From Populus alba (taxonomy: Eukaryota; Streptophyta; Magnoliopsida; Malpighiales; Salicaceae): 64,000 bases of DNA. The stretch spans positions 10,858,204 to 10,922,203 of the forward strand of contig NC_133290.1 of the NCBI RefSeq assembly GCF_005239225.2, read 5' to 3'. A program made the translations under genes and the position numbers. Below the pieces are notes generated by a model. The model ran no database searches. It saw only the letters and a program-made list of their open reading frames with translations, and had not been told where the DNA came from. Below are positions 1 to 12,143 of the stretch, piece after piece (the first letter of the stretch is position 1; each line of letters starts with the position of its first letter).

Positions 1-68
1 TTATCCATCAGGCCTCTGGTATCTATATGAGTATTCATTGTCAGATTATTATTCAATATTCAATAAAA

Positions 69-104
<36 letters not shown>

Positions 105-440
105 TAATAAAAATTATACATATATCAATGTTTTATGTCAATATTAAGATAGTATATATCATATTATATTGAAACAAAATCTAAATGTTATGCAAATATA
201 TCTATGTAATATAAAATAATTATTTTGAGTCAGATTTGGACTGGTTTCACGTTTGAGTTTTGAGTTGAGTTTGACAATATTCATACATTATTCATTACTC
301 ATAAATTAAGATAACTATCCAAAAATTACCAACTCATTCAGGTTGATTTAGGGTAGTATTCATCTAATTCAAATTAAAATGTCATCCATATTTAGAAAGT
401 GTTATGGTTGAGCTAATCTTGACCATGTTGATTGAGTGTG
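1..440. other. AT-rich intergenic stretch with TA microsatellite
   Basis: No coding signal is visible on either strand. A (TA)n microsatellite runs from about 71 to 102. The rest is AT-rich sequence without a recognisable element end. Confidence 0.6.
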
Positions 441-565
441 TATTTAGTAATGTGGTGCTTGATGTTTTTTTTAATTAAAAATATATCAAAATAATTTTTT
501 TTTGACATCAACATATAAAAAATCATAAAAAAAAAACACCTAAAAAACATCAAATTTATAGCAGT
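440..565. repeat. Dispersed AT-rich repeat (family R1), copy 1
   Basis: Short copy of a dispersed family seen again at about 36851-37015, 55203-55425, 55738-55955, 58085-58270 and 61157-61350. All copies share a 5' part resembling GTGTTTGG...GTGTTTTT, then an AAATATAT(C/T)AAAATAAT block, a T-rich run, and an ATTAACA(C/T)ATCAAA-like block. The layout suggests a non-autonomous, MITE-like repeat. The ends are not sharply defined. Confidence 0.5.
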
Positions 566-640
566 TGTCTAAATAAAATGAGAGTTTTGGCAATACTTTG
601 CTTTCTAGTGAAACACATTATGTTTTAAAAGAAACTACCT

Positions 641-3115
641 TGCTAGTTGTCGCACGTGTGCGGCATCGTGGCGATCGCCCTCCACACTCATGAGTGTGTA
701 TCTGGAAAATATAAAGAAACAAGGAATTCCTGTCTTTTTATCAATGAAAAATGGAATGGGAGTCGCCACCTAGTATTCTGGTTACTAGGAACCCTAACTG
801 GTCTCATAGATCAGGCATGAAGACTAGTTGCGTAAAGGGAAGGTATTAGCACTCCAAATACGCTCTACCTAAGGTAAGCTGCATTGTTTTATTGTCTAAT
901 AAAAATCTAAGGTCTTATCATGTTGTTCTGTATATGGTTCAAGAAGAGCCTTTCTCAGTAAATAGGTTCTTATCTTATGGGGTAAAACTTAACCGTTCTA
1001 ATGTCTATAAAAGAACTACATTTTCAATATCAGGAATACGTTTTACGTATAAATTCATAATTCCTGATATTAAAAGAAAACAAAATAATTTTTTTAAAAT
1101 TATTGAAATATTAGCCAAGTTCTCGTGACTTTAATAAACTGGTTATTTAAAGCCAAAAATGCATGCTAAAACAAATTTTTTTTTGAAGTTTTCTTTGTTG
1201 AATGAAAACATGATGTAATTTTTTTTCTTTGAGAGACTTGGCCGTATGCATGAAAAAAATATATTTTTTTTAAAAAAAAGTTTTTGACGAAAACTGGGTG
1301 TTTTAATACTGAATTTGTATTTTTACGATATAAAAATACAAACCAATATTAAATAAAATTTAGTAAAAAAATACGCAGGGAAATCACAAATTTTCTTAAA
1401 ATATTTTTTAATATATTTTTACTGGACTGGGCCAACTCATTTTGGGTTGAGCCAAACCCGACCCAAAAAAAAAAATACTGGCCCATCAGCTATAGGGCTG
1501 GACTCAGCCCAGCCGCGTGGGGCTAGGCTGATGTTCCAACCCGAAAGAACAAAAGGCTGGCTGCTGGTTGCTATGCTCAGTAACCACCTAATTATATTTC
1601 ATTTGCTGCAGAACGTGAATTGCTCACGTTCTGCGTGCAAATGAAAACGAACCAAAAAATGGACAGCAGAGGGGGAGGAAGGTTACCTGGAATGAGGGAG
1701 CGCGGTTGCTGTCTCCGATGGTGGTGGTGGTGGTGGGTCATGGCTGAGGACGGTGGTTCTTCCTCTTCTCTTGTGTGCTTCCTTTTCACGCCGTTGCATT
1801 TCCTTTCTCTTCTCCTCTTCGTCTACCTCAGCTTCCCCCTATTTTTCTGTTCTTCTTTTATTATCTGCTGGTGGCGGTGGCAGCGACTGGGACTGCAGAC
1901 GGTGACTGGGAAACCAAGTGGCAGCTGCTGTGATGGTGGTTCTGTGGCGGTTCTTCTTCTCTGTTCTGTGTTTTTCTTCTGCTTCGTTCTTCCTCCTGCT
2001 CCCTGTTTTATTCCTTCTCCCACTTTCTGGTTGTTCTTATGTTTCTGTGGTGGTAGATGTTGTTGACGATGCTGTAGGTGGCGGTGGTGTCCGAATGTGG
2101 CTGCAGATGGTGGTTCCAGGTGACGGCTTCTCCTCCTTTCTCCTCTGTTTCTGTTTTTCCTCTGTCTGTCTCTGTTTTTGCTTCTTCTTTTTCTCACGGT
2201 GCAGGGCTGTTATCAATGACGGGGAGGAAGGCAGCAGTTGGCAGTGGCTCTAGGGTGGCGCTGGTGGTGGCTATGCGAATAGCAACCGGTGGTTCTTCCT
2301 CCTTTCTCTCCTTCTTCGTTTTCACTTCCAAGACTTGGCAATGGTATTGACGGTGCTGCTGCTGTTCTTCTTGTCTGTGCAAAGGTGCAGCTTCTTCTTC
2401 TTCGCGGGTATTGCAACAGGGGGAGGAGGATGGTGAGAGGCTGAGGAAGAATTACAATGGCGTTGGTACTTGGCACTGCTGGTGGCGGTGGTGATGGAGG
2501 ATGGCAGTGGTTCGCGTCTCCAGTTCTTTCTCAAATCTCTCCTTCCTTCTCTGTTTTCAAATGTTTCCCTCTTTTCTCTTTTCAAAACCTTTCGCCCCCC
2601 TCTTCCTTTTTTTCTTCTGTTTTGCCCGAGCTTCACTCCTCTAAAAAACAAACTCTCCCCTCTGTTTTCTGTTCTCCCCCCCTTGTGTCGCTCGCTCCCC
2701 TGTATTTATAGGTAGTTGAGGAGAGGTTCACCATACCCTGTACAAGCACAGGGCATGGTGGCCGGGGCATGGGTCTTCTGCTTTTCGTCATGGTGAGGGG
2801 GGCATGGGTCTCCTGTTTCTCCGAGAGTATGGGTTGTGTAAGTAGTTTAGGCAAGTGGGGAGGTGGAGAAGGAGATGTTAAGCGGGAAAAGGAGATTTAA
2901 AATCTTCTTCTTCCTTGCCTCTGCATGCGCAGGGAAGAAGGGGATAGTATCGTTTTAAACGATACTGTTTTAGTTTTTTTTTTTAAAAAAAGAAAATGTA
3001 ATTGAAAAAAACCAAAAAAAGAGTTATGACACTGTTTTGAATTAAAACAAAGTAGTTGCTCTTTTAACCAAATTAAAGCAAAGTACAAAAATTACAGGCC
3101 CTTAAGACCTTAAAG
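641..3115 (+). repeat. LTR-retrotransposon-derived non-coding repeat (E1)
   Basis: The left end, near TGTCGCACGTGTGCGG at about 648, matches the reverse complement of 31330-31375. The match continues through GGGAGT(C/T)(G/A)(C/T)CACC at about 759 and through GGTATTAGCACTCCAAATACG near 842, ending at the shared TAAGCTGCATTG. A second shared block with TTGGCCGTATGCA lies near 1239. Downstream are a G/C-richer stretch with GGGCTG/GCCCAG motifs (1425-1530), a hairpin (1600-1643), and a long CT-rich tract with GGTGGT runs (1700-2700). Reading frames here are low-complexity and match no family I know. I read it as a LARD-like LTR or gypsy derivative. The right boundary is uncertain. Confidence 0.6.
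1600..1643. other. Hairpin inside repeat E1
   Basis: Left arm 1600-1618 and right arm 1624-1643 are complementary except for one small bulge (7 plus 11 paired bases), with a 5-nt loop. It lies just before a purine-rich run and a TTACCTGG motif. Related copies E2 and E3 carry different hairpins at the equivalent place. Confidence 0.75.
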
Positions 3116-3910
3116 AAAAAATATCGCATTCCCCACTCTAATGCATTTAGTTTTGTATAAGAATTTGCTTTTGTATTTATTCAAGAAAATTAGAGGTTTT
3201 CGTTGATATAGTTAGGTCGAGTTTGAGCTCATAATTATATCCATTCTAATTTTTAATATTTTACAAATTCAAAACCCGAATCATTCAACTTTTTTTTATC
3301 CAAGCAGGTTGGATATATTTAGCTGTGTTAAGTTTTTTTTGGAGATTACATATATCTATAAGTAAACTTATATTGCTAATTTTCATGGGTTGAGCTTAAT
3401 TAAAACTAAGATTTTGACTTAATAAATCAACAATCAAATATTGTCAAACACACACTAAACTAAAGATTTTACCATCATTAACATTAGCATTTGTTAATAA
3501 GAAATTGAATGTTGGATAATTTGATTTCTCAATAATATTGAAAGGGCTATGCTAGAGTAACATAAGATGAGTGTGTTGTTTTTTTAGGAGAGAAGAATGT
3601 ATATTAAATATAATGAGAGTATTGACATTTGGGATGTATTATGTTTTGCATTAATTCTCTATGAAAATATCATCTTTTTTATTGGTGTAGAAAGAGTGGA
3701 AAAAGAACGAGACATTTTGGATTCAATAGAGTAGAGGCTATAGACAAACCTGGTTGCAAAAGCTTAAATCCTCTGAATAAGCTACCTTGAATTTGTAGCC
3801 CTCGACCTTTGCACTCTCTCATGCTTGTTTGTCTATAACTTGCAATCAAACAGTAAACAAAGTTAGAAATAAATAAATTATAGCAACATATAGATTCAAA
3901 AGAGAAACAA
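3116..3910. other. AT-rich spacer without recognised gene
   Basis: No open frame of interest and no element ends were recognised. The sequence is AT-rich, with a pyrimidine/purine-biased stretch near its right end that leads into the foldback. Confidence 0.5.
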
Positions 3911-5049
3911 TAAAGGGATTAGCTGTTGTATTAAAATAAACAATTGAAAGAGAGATAGAGAGAGGAGGGAGGAGGGAGAGAGAGATTTGACTTGAGAGAG
4001 AGTTTACCATTAGGGTTTTGATTTTTTTAAGGGTCGATTGACAGGGGATTGACAGGGGTATGATGGAGATTTGTTGAAATCAAGTTGGGGCTTTTGGTTA
4101 TAAGAATAAGATGAAGGGATTGGTAGCTCTAGTTTGTTAAAACAATGACTTAAGGAGATTGTTGCTTAGGTTTAGGCTGAGAGACAAATGACAGAATGAT
4201 GAGAGAAAAAAATGAAGAGACAGAGAAAGTATTTATACGAAGTAGGCTGCATAGGATATATGGGTTAGGTTGGGTTAACCAGGTTTAAAAATTCATTACT
4301 CACCACCTGATTGTAATATTTATTTATTAGGTTTTTTTTATCCATTATCATTTATAATATTCACATTATTTGATTTTGATGAGTTCAGTCACATTAGATA
4401 ATGCAAATATTACATATAAGTTGGTCATTTTAAACACCCATGAGTAAAATACTACATGTCTAAATAAGTGAAAACCTTTGACAAATTAGGCTTTCTTAAT
4501 TTCATTTGATTTCGTTAGACTATGTAAACCTAGTTGATGCTCTAAAGCCTTATTGCCTCGAAGAAAATTGAAAGAAAGGCCCAACTAACAAATTCTGAGC
4601 CAACAACTTTTAATCAGGTGTTAATACCATTTATGGGTGTTAAGAAAAACTAGCTCATATGTAATATTTATATCATGTTAAAGTTAGAAAATGTGAATAT
4701 TGAGTAAAAAAATCTAAGAAATAGATATTAAAAATAGAGATTTTTGAAACCCGATGAACCCCACCTAACTCGTATAACATATATAGCTCATTTAAATATA
4801 AATACTTATTTTCTTTCTCTCTCTTTAATTTTCTCTCTCGCATCATTTTCTCATCTCTCTCTCAACTTGTGCACCCTATACCTAGGTGGTAACCTTCTAG
4901 GACCACCATTTTAACAAACTAAAGACAACTATCCCCTTCTCATCATACCCCTGTCAATCGAACCTTCAAAAAATAAAAAATCAAAACCCCAGCTATAAAC
5001 TTTCTCTCACTATGAATTTTTTATTTTAACACAACATGTGATCCCTTTA
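3911..5049. repeat. Foldback (long inverted repeat), about 1.1 kb
   Basis: The left arm (about 3911-4255) and right arm (about 4790-5049) are diverged reverse complements. Shared blocks in order on the left arm are AAAGGGAT near 3913, GTATTAAAATAAA, GGGTTTTGATTTTTT near 4014, CGATTGACAGGGG near 4035, GGTATGATG near 4056, CTAGTTTGTTAAAA near 4129, and the GAGAGA-rich stretch near 4190-4235. They recur in mirrored order on the right arm. The central roughly 530 bp is AT-rich without an open frame. No transposase is present, so it could be a foldback/MITE-type element or two inverted repeat copies. Confidence 0.7.
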
Positions 5050-7770
5050 TAACATATATTCACCTATGTCAAGAATAAATTTTTTACCCTAATAAAAAAA
5101 CATATCTTAACCATAAAAAAAATATTTCATAAAAAATATTTAAAAAAATAAAAAAGAAAAGAAAATAGAAAAAAAATACAATTAGGGATGGAATTGTAAA
5201 GAAATTGTGAGACTTAATTAATTTTAATGCGATGAAATTGAAAATTAAAAATTGAGAAAAAAAGGTTAAACTAGTGAAAAAATAAAATAAAATAATGACA
5301 AAGATTAAAATGGAAATGCAGCAAACTTGTGAGACTTAATTAAAAAAATAGAACTTTCACTAATTACAAATGGTGTTGTTTTGAGTGTGTCTGTGTGTAA
5401 GAAACAATGTTGTTTTTGTGCATGAATACATAACAAGCTTCCTTCATGTTCATGGCAACCGTGCAATATTTTGTTTTTTTCATGGGTTTTAGTTGAATTT
5501 TGTCATTTTTTCCTCTCTCCCATGTATTATAGAAATGTCAAACAACACATCATCCCCCTTCCCTACATATGTACTATATTCTCAGCAAAAAAAGAAAACT
5601 GTGACTATAAAACCGCAACAAACAAAGAGGCCAATCCAACCATGCTTGGCCAACCTGTACAACCATGGTGGAGGCTTGAGATTTGATCAAGGGAACCAAT
5701 GGAGATGATCATTCCACCAAGAAAAGTTCTAGGAGTTTTATCATTGCCTAAAGGGGTAAAGCAAGAAATAAAAGGAGCCAAACTTAGAGAGATGAAATGT
5801 CAAGATAAAGAGAAGAAATACAAGAGTTTTAAACTAAAAACAAGGTGCTATAAGCCAATATGTAGGACATGATAAAGAAGAAGAAGAAGAAGATGAAGAA
5901 GAAGAGGAAAAAAAAAAAAAGAGAAACAAAATAGAGAGGGAGAAGAAGTAGTTAGTTTTTCACGCCATAAATGAGTTTGGTTTGAACTAGCTAGTAGTAG
6001 AGGGGAGAGAAGGAGAGGAGTAAAAAAAAAAAAAAAAAAAAACAAAGAAGAAGACACCAAATAGATAGAGAAAAAAAAAAGAGTTAGAATTGACCACTCT
6101 CCTTTCTAGTTTTCTTTTTCCCGTTACTTTTTGCATGTAAGTTACTATTCACACATGAAAATAATGCATATTACAATATTCCTGCATGGTCACTATTTAC
6201 CTATGCATTTTTATTTTATTTTTAATTGCTTCATGTTGATGTTAACTTCATTTGGTAAAATTGTGCATTCACTTTTTTGCGCTTGTATGTGTAAATATTT
6301 AGTTTTGAAAATGATAAAAAATAAAAAAAAAAACCGTAACAAGTTTTTTGTCAAGTTAAAATCAAGTTTATGATAAAGCTTAGCTTTTAACAATAAGGTC
6401 AACATGTTTTTTTAGTTTTTAGGGATCAATATAGAATTAGCAAAACATCTTTTAAACTTAAAACGAGTTTAATAATATGCTAACAAGTTTTTTGCCATGT
6501 TTGCATAAGGTTTTGAAACTTGAATTTTAACGATTAGATTGATGTGTCTCTCAATTTTATAGATTGATAAGTTTGGAAAATAATTAGGATAGTACAAGGA
6601 TACATACAAAGATTTAAAAAAAAAACATATTGCTAAGGTAGTTTTTCTATGAAAAAGATACAATAACTGTGATTTTTATCTTTCTTTATACTTACTTAAA
6701 TTTCTTGAACTAATTTATATTTTAGAATTCTTAGTCTCTTTTAAAACATATGACTAGAGATGATTCACTATTCTAAAGCATAATCAAAATCAATGGTAAA
6801 AAAGTTACTTTTGAAGACAACTAAAAACAAAAAATCATTTGAGTTGGGAATATTAAAGGTAAGTTTATACTGACCAAATGAAACTTATAATCATCCTAGG
6901 TTTTATTAACATTAAAATGAGATGATCAAGCTGATAATAAAAAATACTTGAAAGGATATTAATTTAATTTTTTTAAAATATTTTTTTTTGTTTTTACAAT
7001 AATAAAAAAATTAGTTGATGTATTTTTTTATATTGAAGATTGGAATGTAAATGCCATTACTATAGAAATTAAAATGATTATATGAAGGACTTGATGTAGA
7101 AATATCATCGCAGTGGACAGCTGTAGATAATTTGAGGAATCTGCTCTAAAGAATTATTCTAATATATAGTTGAACATTATTATTTTTTTTTTCAATATGA
7201 AGATAGTGGTTTTCTACTAAAATGCTATACATATTTTAAAATAAAGTTCAATTATACAATTATTTTCCTGATTGACTTTTATTTGTATCAATTAATGAGA
7301 TAAAATCAATTCCTACATGGAGCCTGATTTGAGAATTTAGGAGAGTTTTGTTTTATCTTTTAAATTTTTGAAATGACCATCTATTGCTTAAAAATCGTCT
7401 TAAATTGTTGTTATCCAAAGAAAATTACTTAAACACCATATGTTTTGAGCATGGAAATATTTTTTTGCTTTATATTTTAAAAAATTATGTTTTATATCCT
7501 AGGTCAATGCCAACTTAAATTTTTAGTGAAAACATAAAAATATCCATCTCTTGGTTTTTATTTTTTTATCCAAATTTCTATCTCTTTTTCCTTTTTATCC
7601 CATTTTTATACTTTTGTATCTTTCTCCTCCCTCCTTCCTTCTCTCTCTATATTGCCTGACTAAACCAGGTAAATGAAACCACACCCATATGTTCCTCTCT
7701 CTTTACACCACCAACCCTACCACTTCCCTAATTAAATAATAAAGTGATGGATAATATGAAAGAAAATGAA
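5050..7770. other. AT-rich intergenic region with polypurine tracts
   Basis: No gene recognised. Two overlapping short frames at 5471-5708 (about 71 codons each) match nothing I know. Purine-only GA/AAG tracts lie at about 5875-5945 and 6000-6075. The remainder is low-complexity AT sequence. Confidence 0.5.
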
Positions 7771-7827
7771 AAAATTTCTACTACATACAGCACATAATAT
7801 ATATTAAGGAAATCAGCAACATTTTCA

Positions 7828-9531
7828 CGGTATCAGAGCCTTCGATAGATTAACATCTTTTGATATGTTTCATGCTATTTTCTCATGGCCAAGACTTTCT
7901 CTTTTAATACCACGGTCCATATGGTTACCATTAAACTTCCAGCGACAAATTACTTGCTTCAGAAGAGCCAACTTACTCCTCTTATTTACTGTCAAAACCT
8001 TTTTAATTTCATTAATGGATCTCTGCCAAAACCTACCAAACCATTGAAGGATCTTTGTCAAGAACAAATCTGAAATTCCTGAAATTGAAAGCTAAAGACC
8101 AATAAATTTTGAGTTTCATTCTCCCTTCCCTCTCTGAAGAAGCCATAGTTGTCACAATAAGCTTTACTATCTTCTATAATGTTTGTTTGGCTCTTGAGCG
8201 TGTCTTCAACCATGGACTTCTATAATGTTTGGTTGGCTCTTGAGCGTGTCTTCAACCATGGATTAAAGACTCATGAAATACATCTCAAAGATGAGTTGCA
8301 ACTGATGAAGAAAGGATCTCGAATAGTTACAATATTTTCCTAAGATTTCAAAACCCATTGTGATCAGTTTGTTGGCCATTGGACGTCTTGTGGATGAAAC
8401 TGAGAAATCCCATTGATTTCTCTATGGCCTTGGCACTGAGTTTTCTGGTTTCCCCCTCCATGCAGTGGCGTTTTTCTCGCTGCCTCCTTTCCATGATCCA
8501 GTTCCATTGGATGAGATTTATGACATTTTCCAAAAAATCATTGGAATCTAACTCTTTCTCTTCTACAACTTTATAGCAACACGTAACTCATCAAGTCATG
8601 GACATCGGTCCTAAAAAATGTCGCCCTCGCAGTGGTTCTCATGGCATATCAGGACATTATCTCACTAGTAATTAACAACAGTCATCACTCTACTCTTTCT
8701 AGTTGCAATTGACTTCCCTACAATTCAAAATGGCCAAATTTACAAAAACTAGTGTCACACTACTGATATGTACAAGAATCACTATAGTAGGTCATATCCT
8801 TCTACACACCTGATGAAGCTTTCCAAAGTTCTTGTTCCTGAACTGATGGTTTTTTCCCTTTCTGATTGGTATTTTGACACTAGTGCCTCTGCTCAGATGA
8901 TACCAAATGCGACATCCCTGAACTATTCTGAACAATATGGTGGTAAATACAATGTTGTTAAAATGAGGCCTCCTTACTTATCACGCGCAATGGCTCTTCT
9001 CATTTTTTCTAATTTGCCTTCACTTGATGTTTTAGTCGTTCCTTGTCTCACCTAAAATTCATTATCCATCAGCAAGCAAACTTTTGATTTCCTTTTATAA
9101 AGTTATTTTTATTGATTCTTCCTTTGTTGTTCAGAATCGTATCACATGAAAGATGGTGGCAACTAAAAAAACATGATAGCGGCCTCTATGTAATAGAGCA
9201 TGGCAATACTTCTTTTATTTATATCCTCGATAAAATATGCCTTTAAGGCATCCCATGATTTGTGACATGCATATCTTGGGCATGTCCATCATTATGTTAT
9301 CTCTCTATTAAATAAAAAACGATAGCTTCATTTTCACATCAATACTACCCAATTCTTCCTTTTGTTCTACATATCTTCTTGTCAACAACCATAAGCTCCT
9401 GCTTTCAACAAATGCTAGTCGTTCTAATATTATTATTTGGGTCTTGTCATGTACACTTTGATATGTAGGGTCTTTCTCTAGTAAAAACCAATAATGAGTT
9501 TTTTCATACTACGTTTTCTTTATTGATGACC
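7828..9531 (+). mobile_element. Old copia retrotransposon (copia A), 5' part, interrupted
   Basis: A degenerate initiator-Met tRNA primer-binding site (CGGTATCAGAGCC, 7828-7840) is followed by gag-like peptide at 7885-8073, with the usual IKLPATNYLLQKSQL and NLFNFINGSLP blocks. More gag follows at about 8150-8570, containing a 46-bp tandem duplication (8171-8216 and 8217-8262). A protease-like segment at 8870-8930 reads DWYFDTSASAQMIPNAT. Several stops and frameshifts break the frame. Integrase sequence begins near 9120 and stops abruptly at 9531, where copia B is inserted; it resumes at 14780. The 5' LTR upstream of 7828 could not be delimited. Confidence 0.8.
8768..9055 (+). pseudogene. Copia A protease fragment
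   Basis: Open frame of 95 codons holding the copia aspartic-protease block. The motif FDTSASAQM stands where functional elements usually have DTGA, so the catalytic Asp is kept but Gly is replaced by Ser. The downstream peptide (NATSLNYSEQYGGK) is typical of the sequence after the active site. Both ends are frameshifted relative to neighbouring gag and integrase, so this is a relic and not a gene. Confidence 0.75.
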
Positions 9532-9738
9532 AGTTGAAGTTAAGGGAGAAGACATGTTTGGAATATATTTCTGGAGGTTGTGATTGAATGAATCAGCCCT
9601 CCCCCTCATGTAATATATATATATAGGTTTAGGGTTGTACATAGTAACTAACCATGTAGTATACTACACATGATCAGAATCCTATATAAAGTAAATACAT
9701 GATAAATATTAAATATACATAATAAACATTCCATAATA
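9532..9738 (-). repeat. Copia B 3' LTR
   Basis: About 207 bp, nearly identical to 14521-14773 apart from the microsatellite and a few substitutions. On the plus strand it begins AGTTGAAGTTAAGGG and ends CATTCCATAATA. Confidence 0.9.
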
Positions 9739-9745
9739 TGCCCCC

Positions 9746-10102
9746 TCAAGCTGAAGGAGGAGAATCCATATGAAGCTTGGATCGAAAATAAGTGAAGGAC
9801 GCATGAGGAAGAGGTTTGATAAGAACTTTAGCAAGCTGATCCTTGAAGGAGATGAACTGAACCTCAATGTCCTTTTTAGCAACTCGATCACGAACGAAGT
9901 GATAATCTACTTCAACATGCTTAGTGCGAGCATGAAAGATAGGATTGACAGACAAGTAGGTAGCACCCAAATTATCACACCAAAGGATAGTTGTAGGAGC
10001 AGAGGAGAAATGAAGATCAGATAACAGAGCCCGAATCCATAAAATCTCAGTAGTACCATCTGTAAGAGCCTTATATTCTGCTTCAGTCGATGAATGAGCC
10101 AC
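9746..10102 (-). pseudogene. Copia B RNase H domain remnant
   Basis: The 118-codon frame reads like the copia RNase H C-terminal part: SSTEAEYKAL near its start, then LWIRALLSDL, WCDNLGATYL, RTKHVEVDYHFVRD, and an ending SKLHMDSPPSA. These are hallmark blocks of Ty1/copia RNase H. The upstream RNase H half lies in other frames (10118-10500), so the domain is frameshifted. Confidence 0.88.
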
Positions 10103-10117
10103 TGTGCGTTTTTTTCT

Positions 10118-11230
10118 TCAGACTTCCAAGAAATAGGTGTTCGGCCAAGATATATCAAGTAGCCACTGGTGGGATTTTCTGTCATCAAGACTACCAACCC
10201 AATCAACATCCATAAAACCATGTAAGGAAAAAGAGGAACCTCGAGTGATGTGTAGACCATAAGATGACGTTCCTTGAAGATACCAGACAATTCTTTTGAG
10301 AAGGGACCAATGACCATCGGTAGACGAGTGCATAAACTGACATACTTTATTAACAGTATAACAAATATCCAGGCGAGTGAAAGTGAGATACTGCAAAGCA
10401 CCAACAATCTGTCGGTACGAGTAGGATCAAAATACTGAGTATCCGAGGACAACAATAGCTTAGAAGAGGATGAAGCAAGCGTATCAACAACTTTACACGA
10501 AGACATACCCAGCTCTCTGAATGATATCGAGAGTAATATTTATGTTGTGAGAGCATAAGTCCCATGGCAGTCTTGGTGACTTCAATTCCCAAAAAATAAT
10601 GCACAGAGCCTAAATCCCTGATTTTGAATTCTGAATTCAGTAAGGTAATCAAGTGACGCAGCAGAGTGGAATTGTTCCCAGTAGAAGAAGGTCATCCACA
10701 TACACAAGCAAGTAAATGAGATCATAGCCATCAGAGTAAATAAATAGAGAAGGATCAGCATTAGAGGCACGAAAACCAAGAGAAATGAGATAATCACTGA
10801 GTCTGTATACCACGCCCGGGGAGCCTATTTTAAACCATAGATAGACTTATGCAGGTGACAAATATGAGATGGTAGAGTAGGGTGAGAAAAACCAGGTGGT
10901 TGCTCATATACACCTCTTCTAGAAGGATCCCATTCAAGAAAGCATTGTGAACATCAAGTTGATGAATAAACCACCCACGGGAACACATCAATGGTAAGTA
11001 CTAACCTCACAGTTACAAGCTTAACAACGGACTGAAAGTCTCAGAATAGTATATTCCTTCTTTGAGTGAACCCTCTGGCAACAAGACGGGCTTTATACAT
11101 GTCAATACTACCATCCGCTCGCCGCTTGATTTTATAGACCCAGCGACTACCAACAACATTCATAGAGGAATAATAAGGAACTAAAGTCAACGTACCATTT
11201 GATTGCAGAGCCCGAATCTCATCTTGTATA
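10118..11230 (-). pseudogene. Copia B reverse transcriptase remnant
   Basis: Read on the minus strand from about 11230 to 10118 in several frames. It contains the start of RVT_2 (a GSRWVYKIK-like block), a [14 protein letters not shown] block near 10960-10900, and the active-site stretch LLVYVDDLLLLG near 10715-10670. Frameshifts and stops between the blocks show it is not functional. Confidence 0.82.
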
Positions 11231-11658
11231 GCTTACTGCCATGCCGAGTGCTGAGTGGTGTCTTTAAACGTGAGGGGTTCATGCTCAGGAAATATAGAGC
11301 ACATGGAAGCAGGGGACTGAGCAGAACGCACGGGAGAAGAGGACTGAGACACACTAAGATGCGCCTGTTTTGGTTGGCGTGGACGAAGTGTTATGTGGTG
11401 GCTACGAGAGGAGTTAATTGGTAGAAGGGATGGATTCTGAGAAACCTGCTGAAGATCAAAGTTAGATAAATCCACTACTAAATGCAAGCCAGGAGATAAG
11501 CCAGAGGAAGGACCCGATGTGAGACTACTAGGAGACCGAGATGGGGACACAACCGGAGAGGAGTCTACTGACAGTGGATCACCGTACCTAAAGAACAGAA
11601 ACCATACTTGGAGAGTGATCAGTAGCATAATAAAGTGGAGATGAAGCAGAGGGATTGT

Positions 11659-12054
11659 TTACTCACCGGGACAGGGTGAAGGAGGTGAGGCAACAACCCT
11701 ATAAGCAGTGTTGGAGAAAGTGGCAGAGATGGGGTAGATGGAGTGGTCATAAGTGTAGGAAAAAGAGTTAAGGCTGGGAGTGCTGTTTGTAGAGATGAAG
11801 AAGGCAAGGACGTTTGTCTGTTCAAAACATGCAAAGGGAAATGTATTTTCATGAAATTTAACATGCCGTGCAATATACATACGAGATGTTAACAAATCAA
11901 AATAACGATAACCCAAATGAGAGGAACTATAGCCAAGAAACACACACGGTGTTGACCAAAAATCTAGTTTATGTCGATTATAGGGACGAAGAAAAGGAAA
12001 ACATAAACACCCAAAAATACGAGAAAAACTGTAATTAGGAGAAGATTTAAGCAA
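11659..12054 (-). pseudogene. Copia B integrase C-terminal region
   Basis: The 131-codon frame carries FGCLCFPFLRPYNRHKLDF, then VFLGYSSSHLGYRY, then ARHVKFHE. This is the conserved segment that follows the integrase core in copia polyproteins. The same segment occurs in copia C at about 20090-20280, which supports a common lineage. Confidence 0.85.
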
Positions 12055-12143
12055 ACGTTCAAAAGGGGTATAACCATTTAAAACAGCAGTAGGGATACAA
12101 TTTATGAGATAAACAGCCGTGTCAAAAGCATAACTCCAAAATT

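Noticed and set aside
1620..2715. Several overlapping open frames on both strands (up to 148 codons)
   Set aside because: They consist of Phe/Leu/Ser/Cys or Arg/Gln/His runs produced by the CT-rich, GGTGGT-rich tract of repeat E1. No domain is visible, and frames overlap on both strands.
5471..5708. Two overlapping 71-codon frames
   Set aside because: No recognisable domain, no splice context, and both frames are equally open; treated as chance.
5848..6060. 70-codon minus-strand frame rich in Leu, Phe and Ser
   Set aside because: It is the translation of purine tracts (GAAGAAGAA and A runs), which gives low-complexity peptide only.
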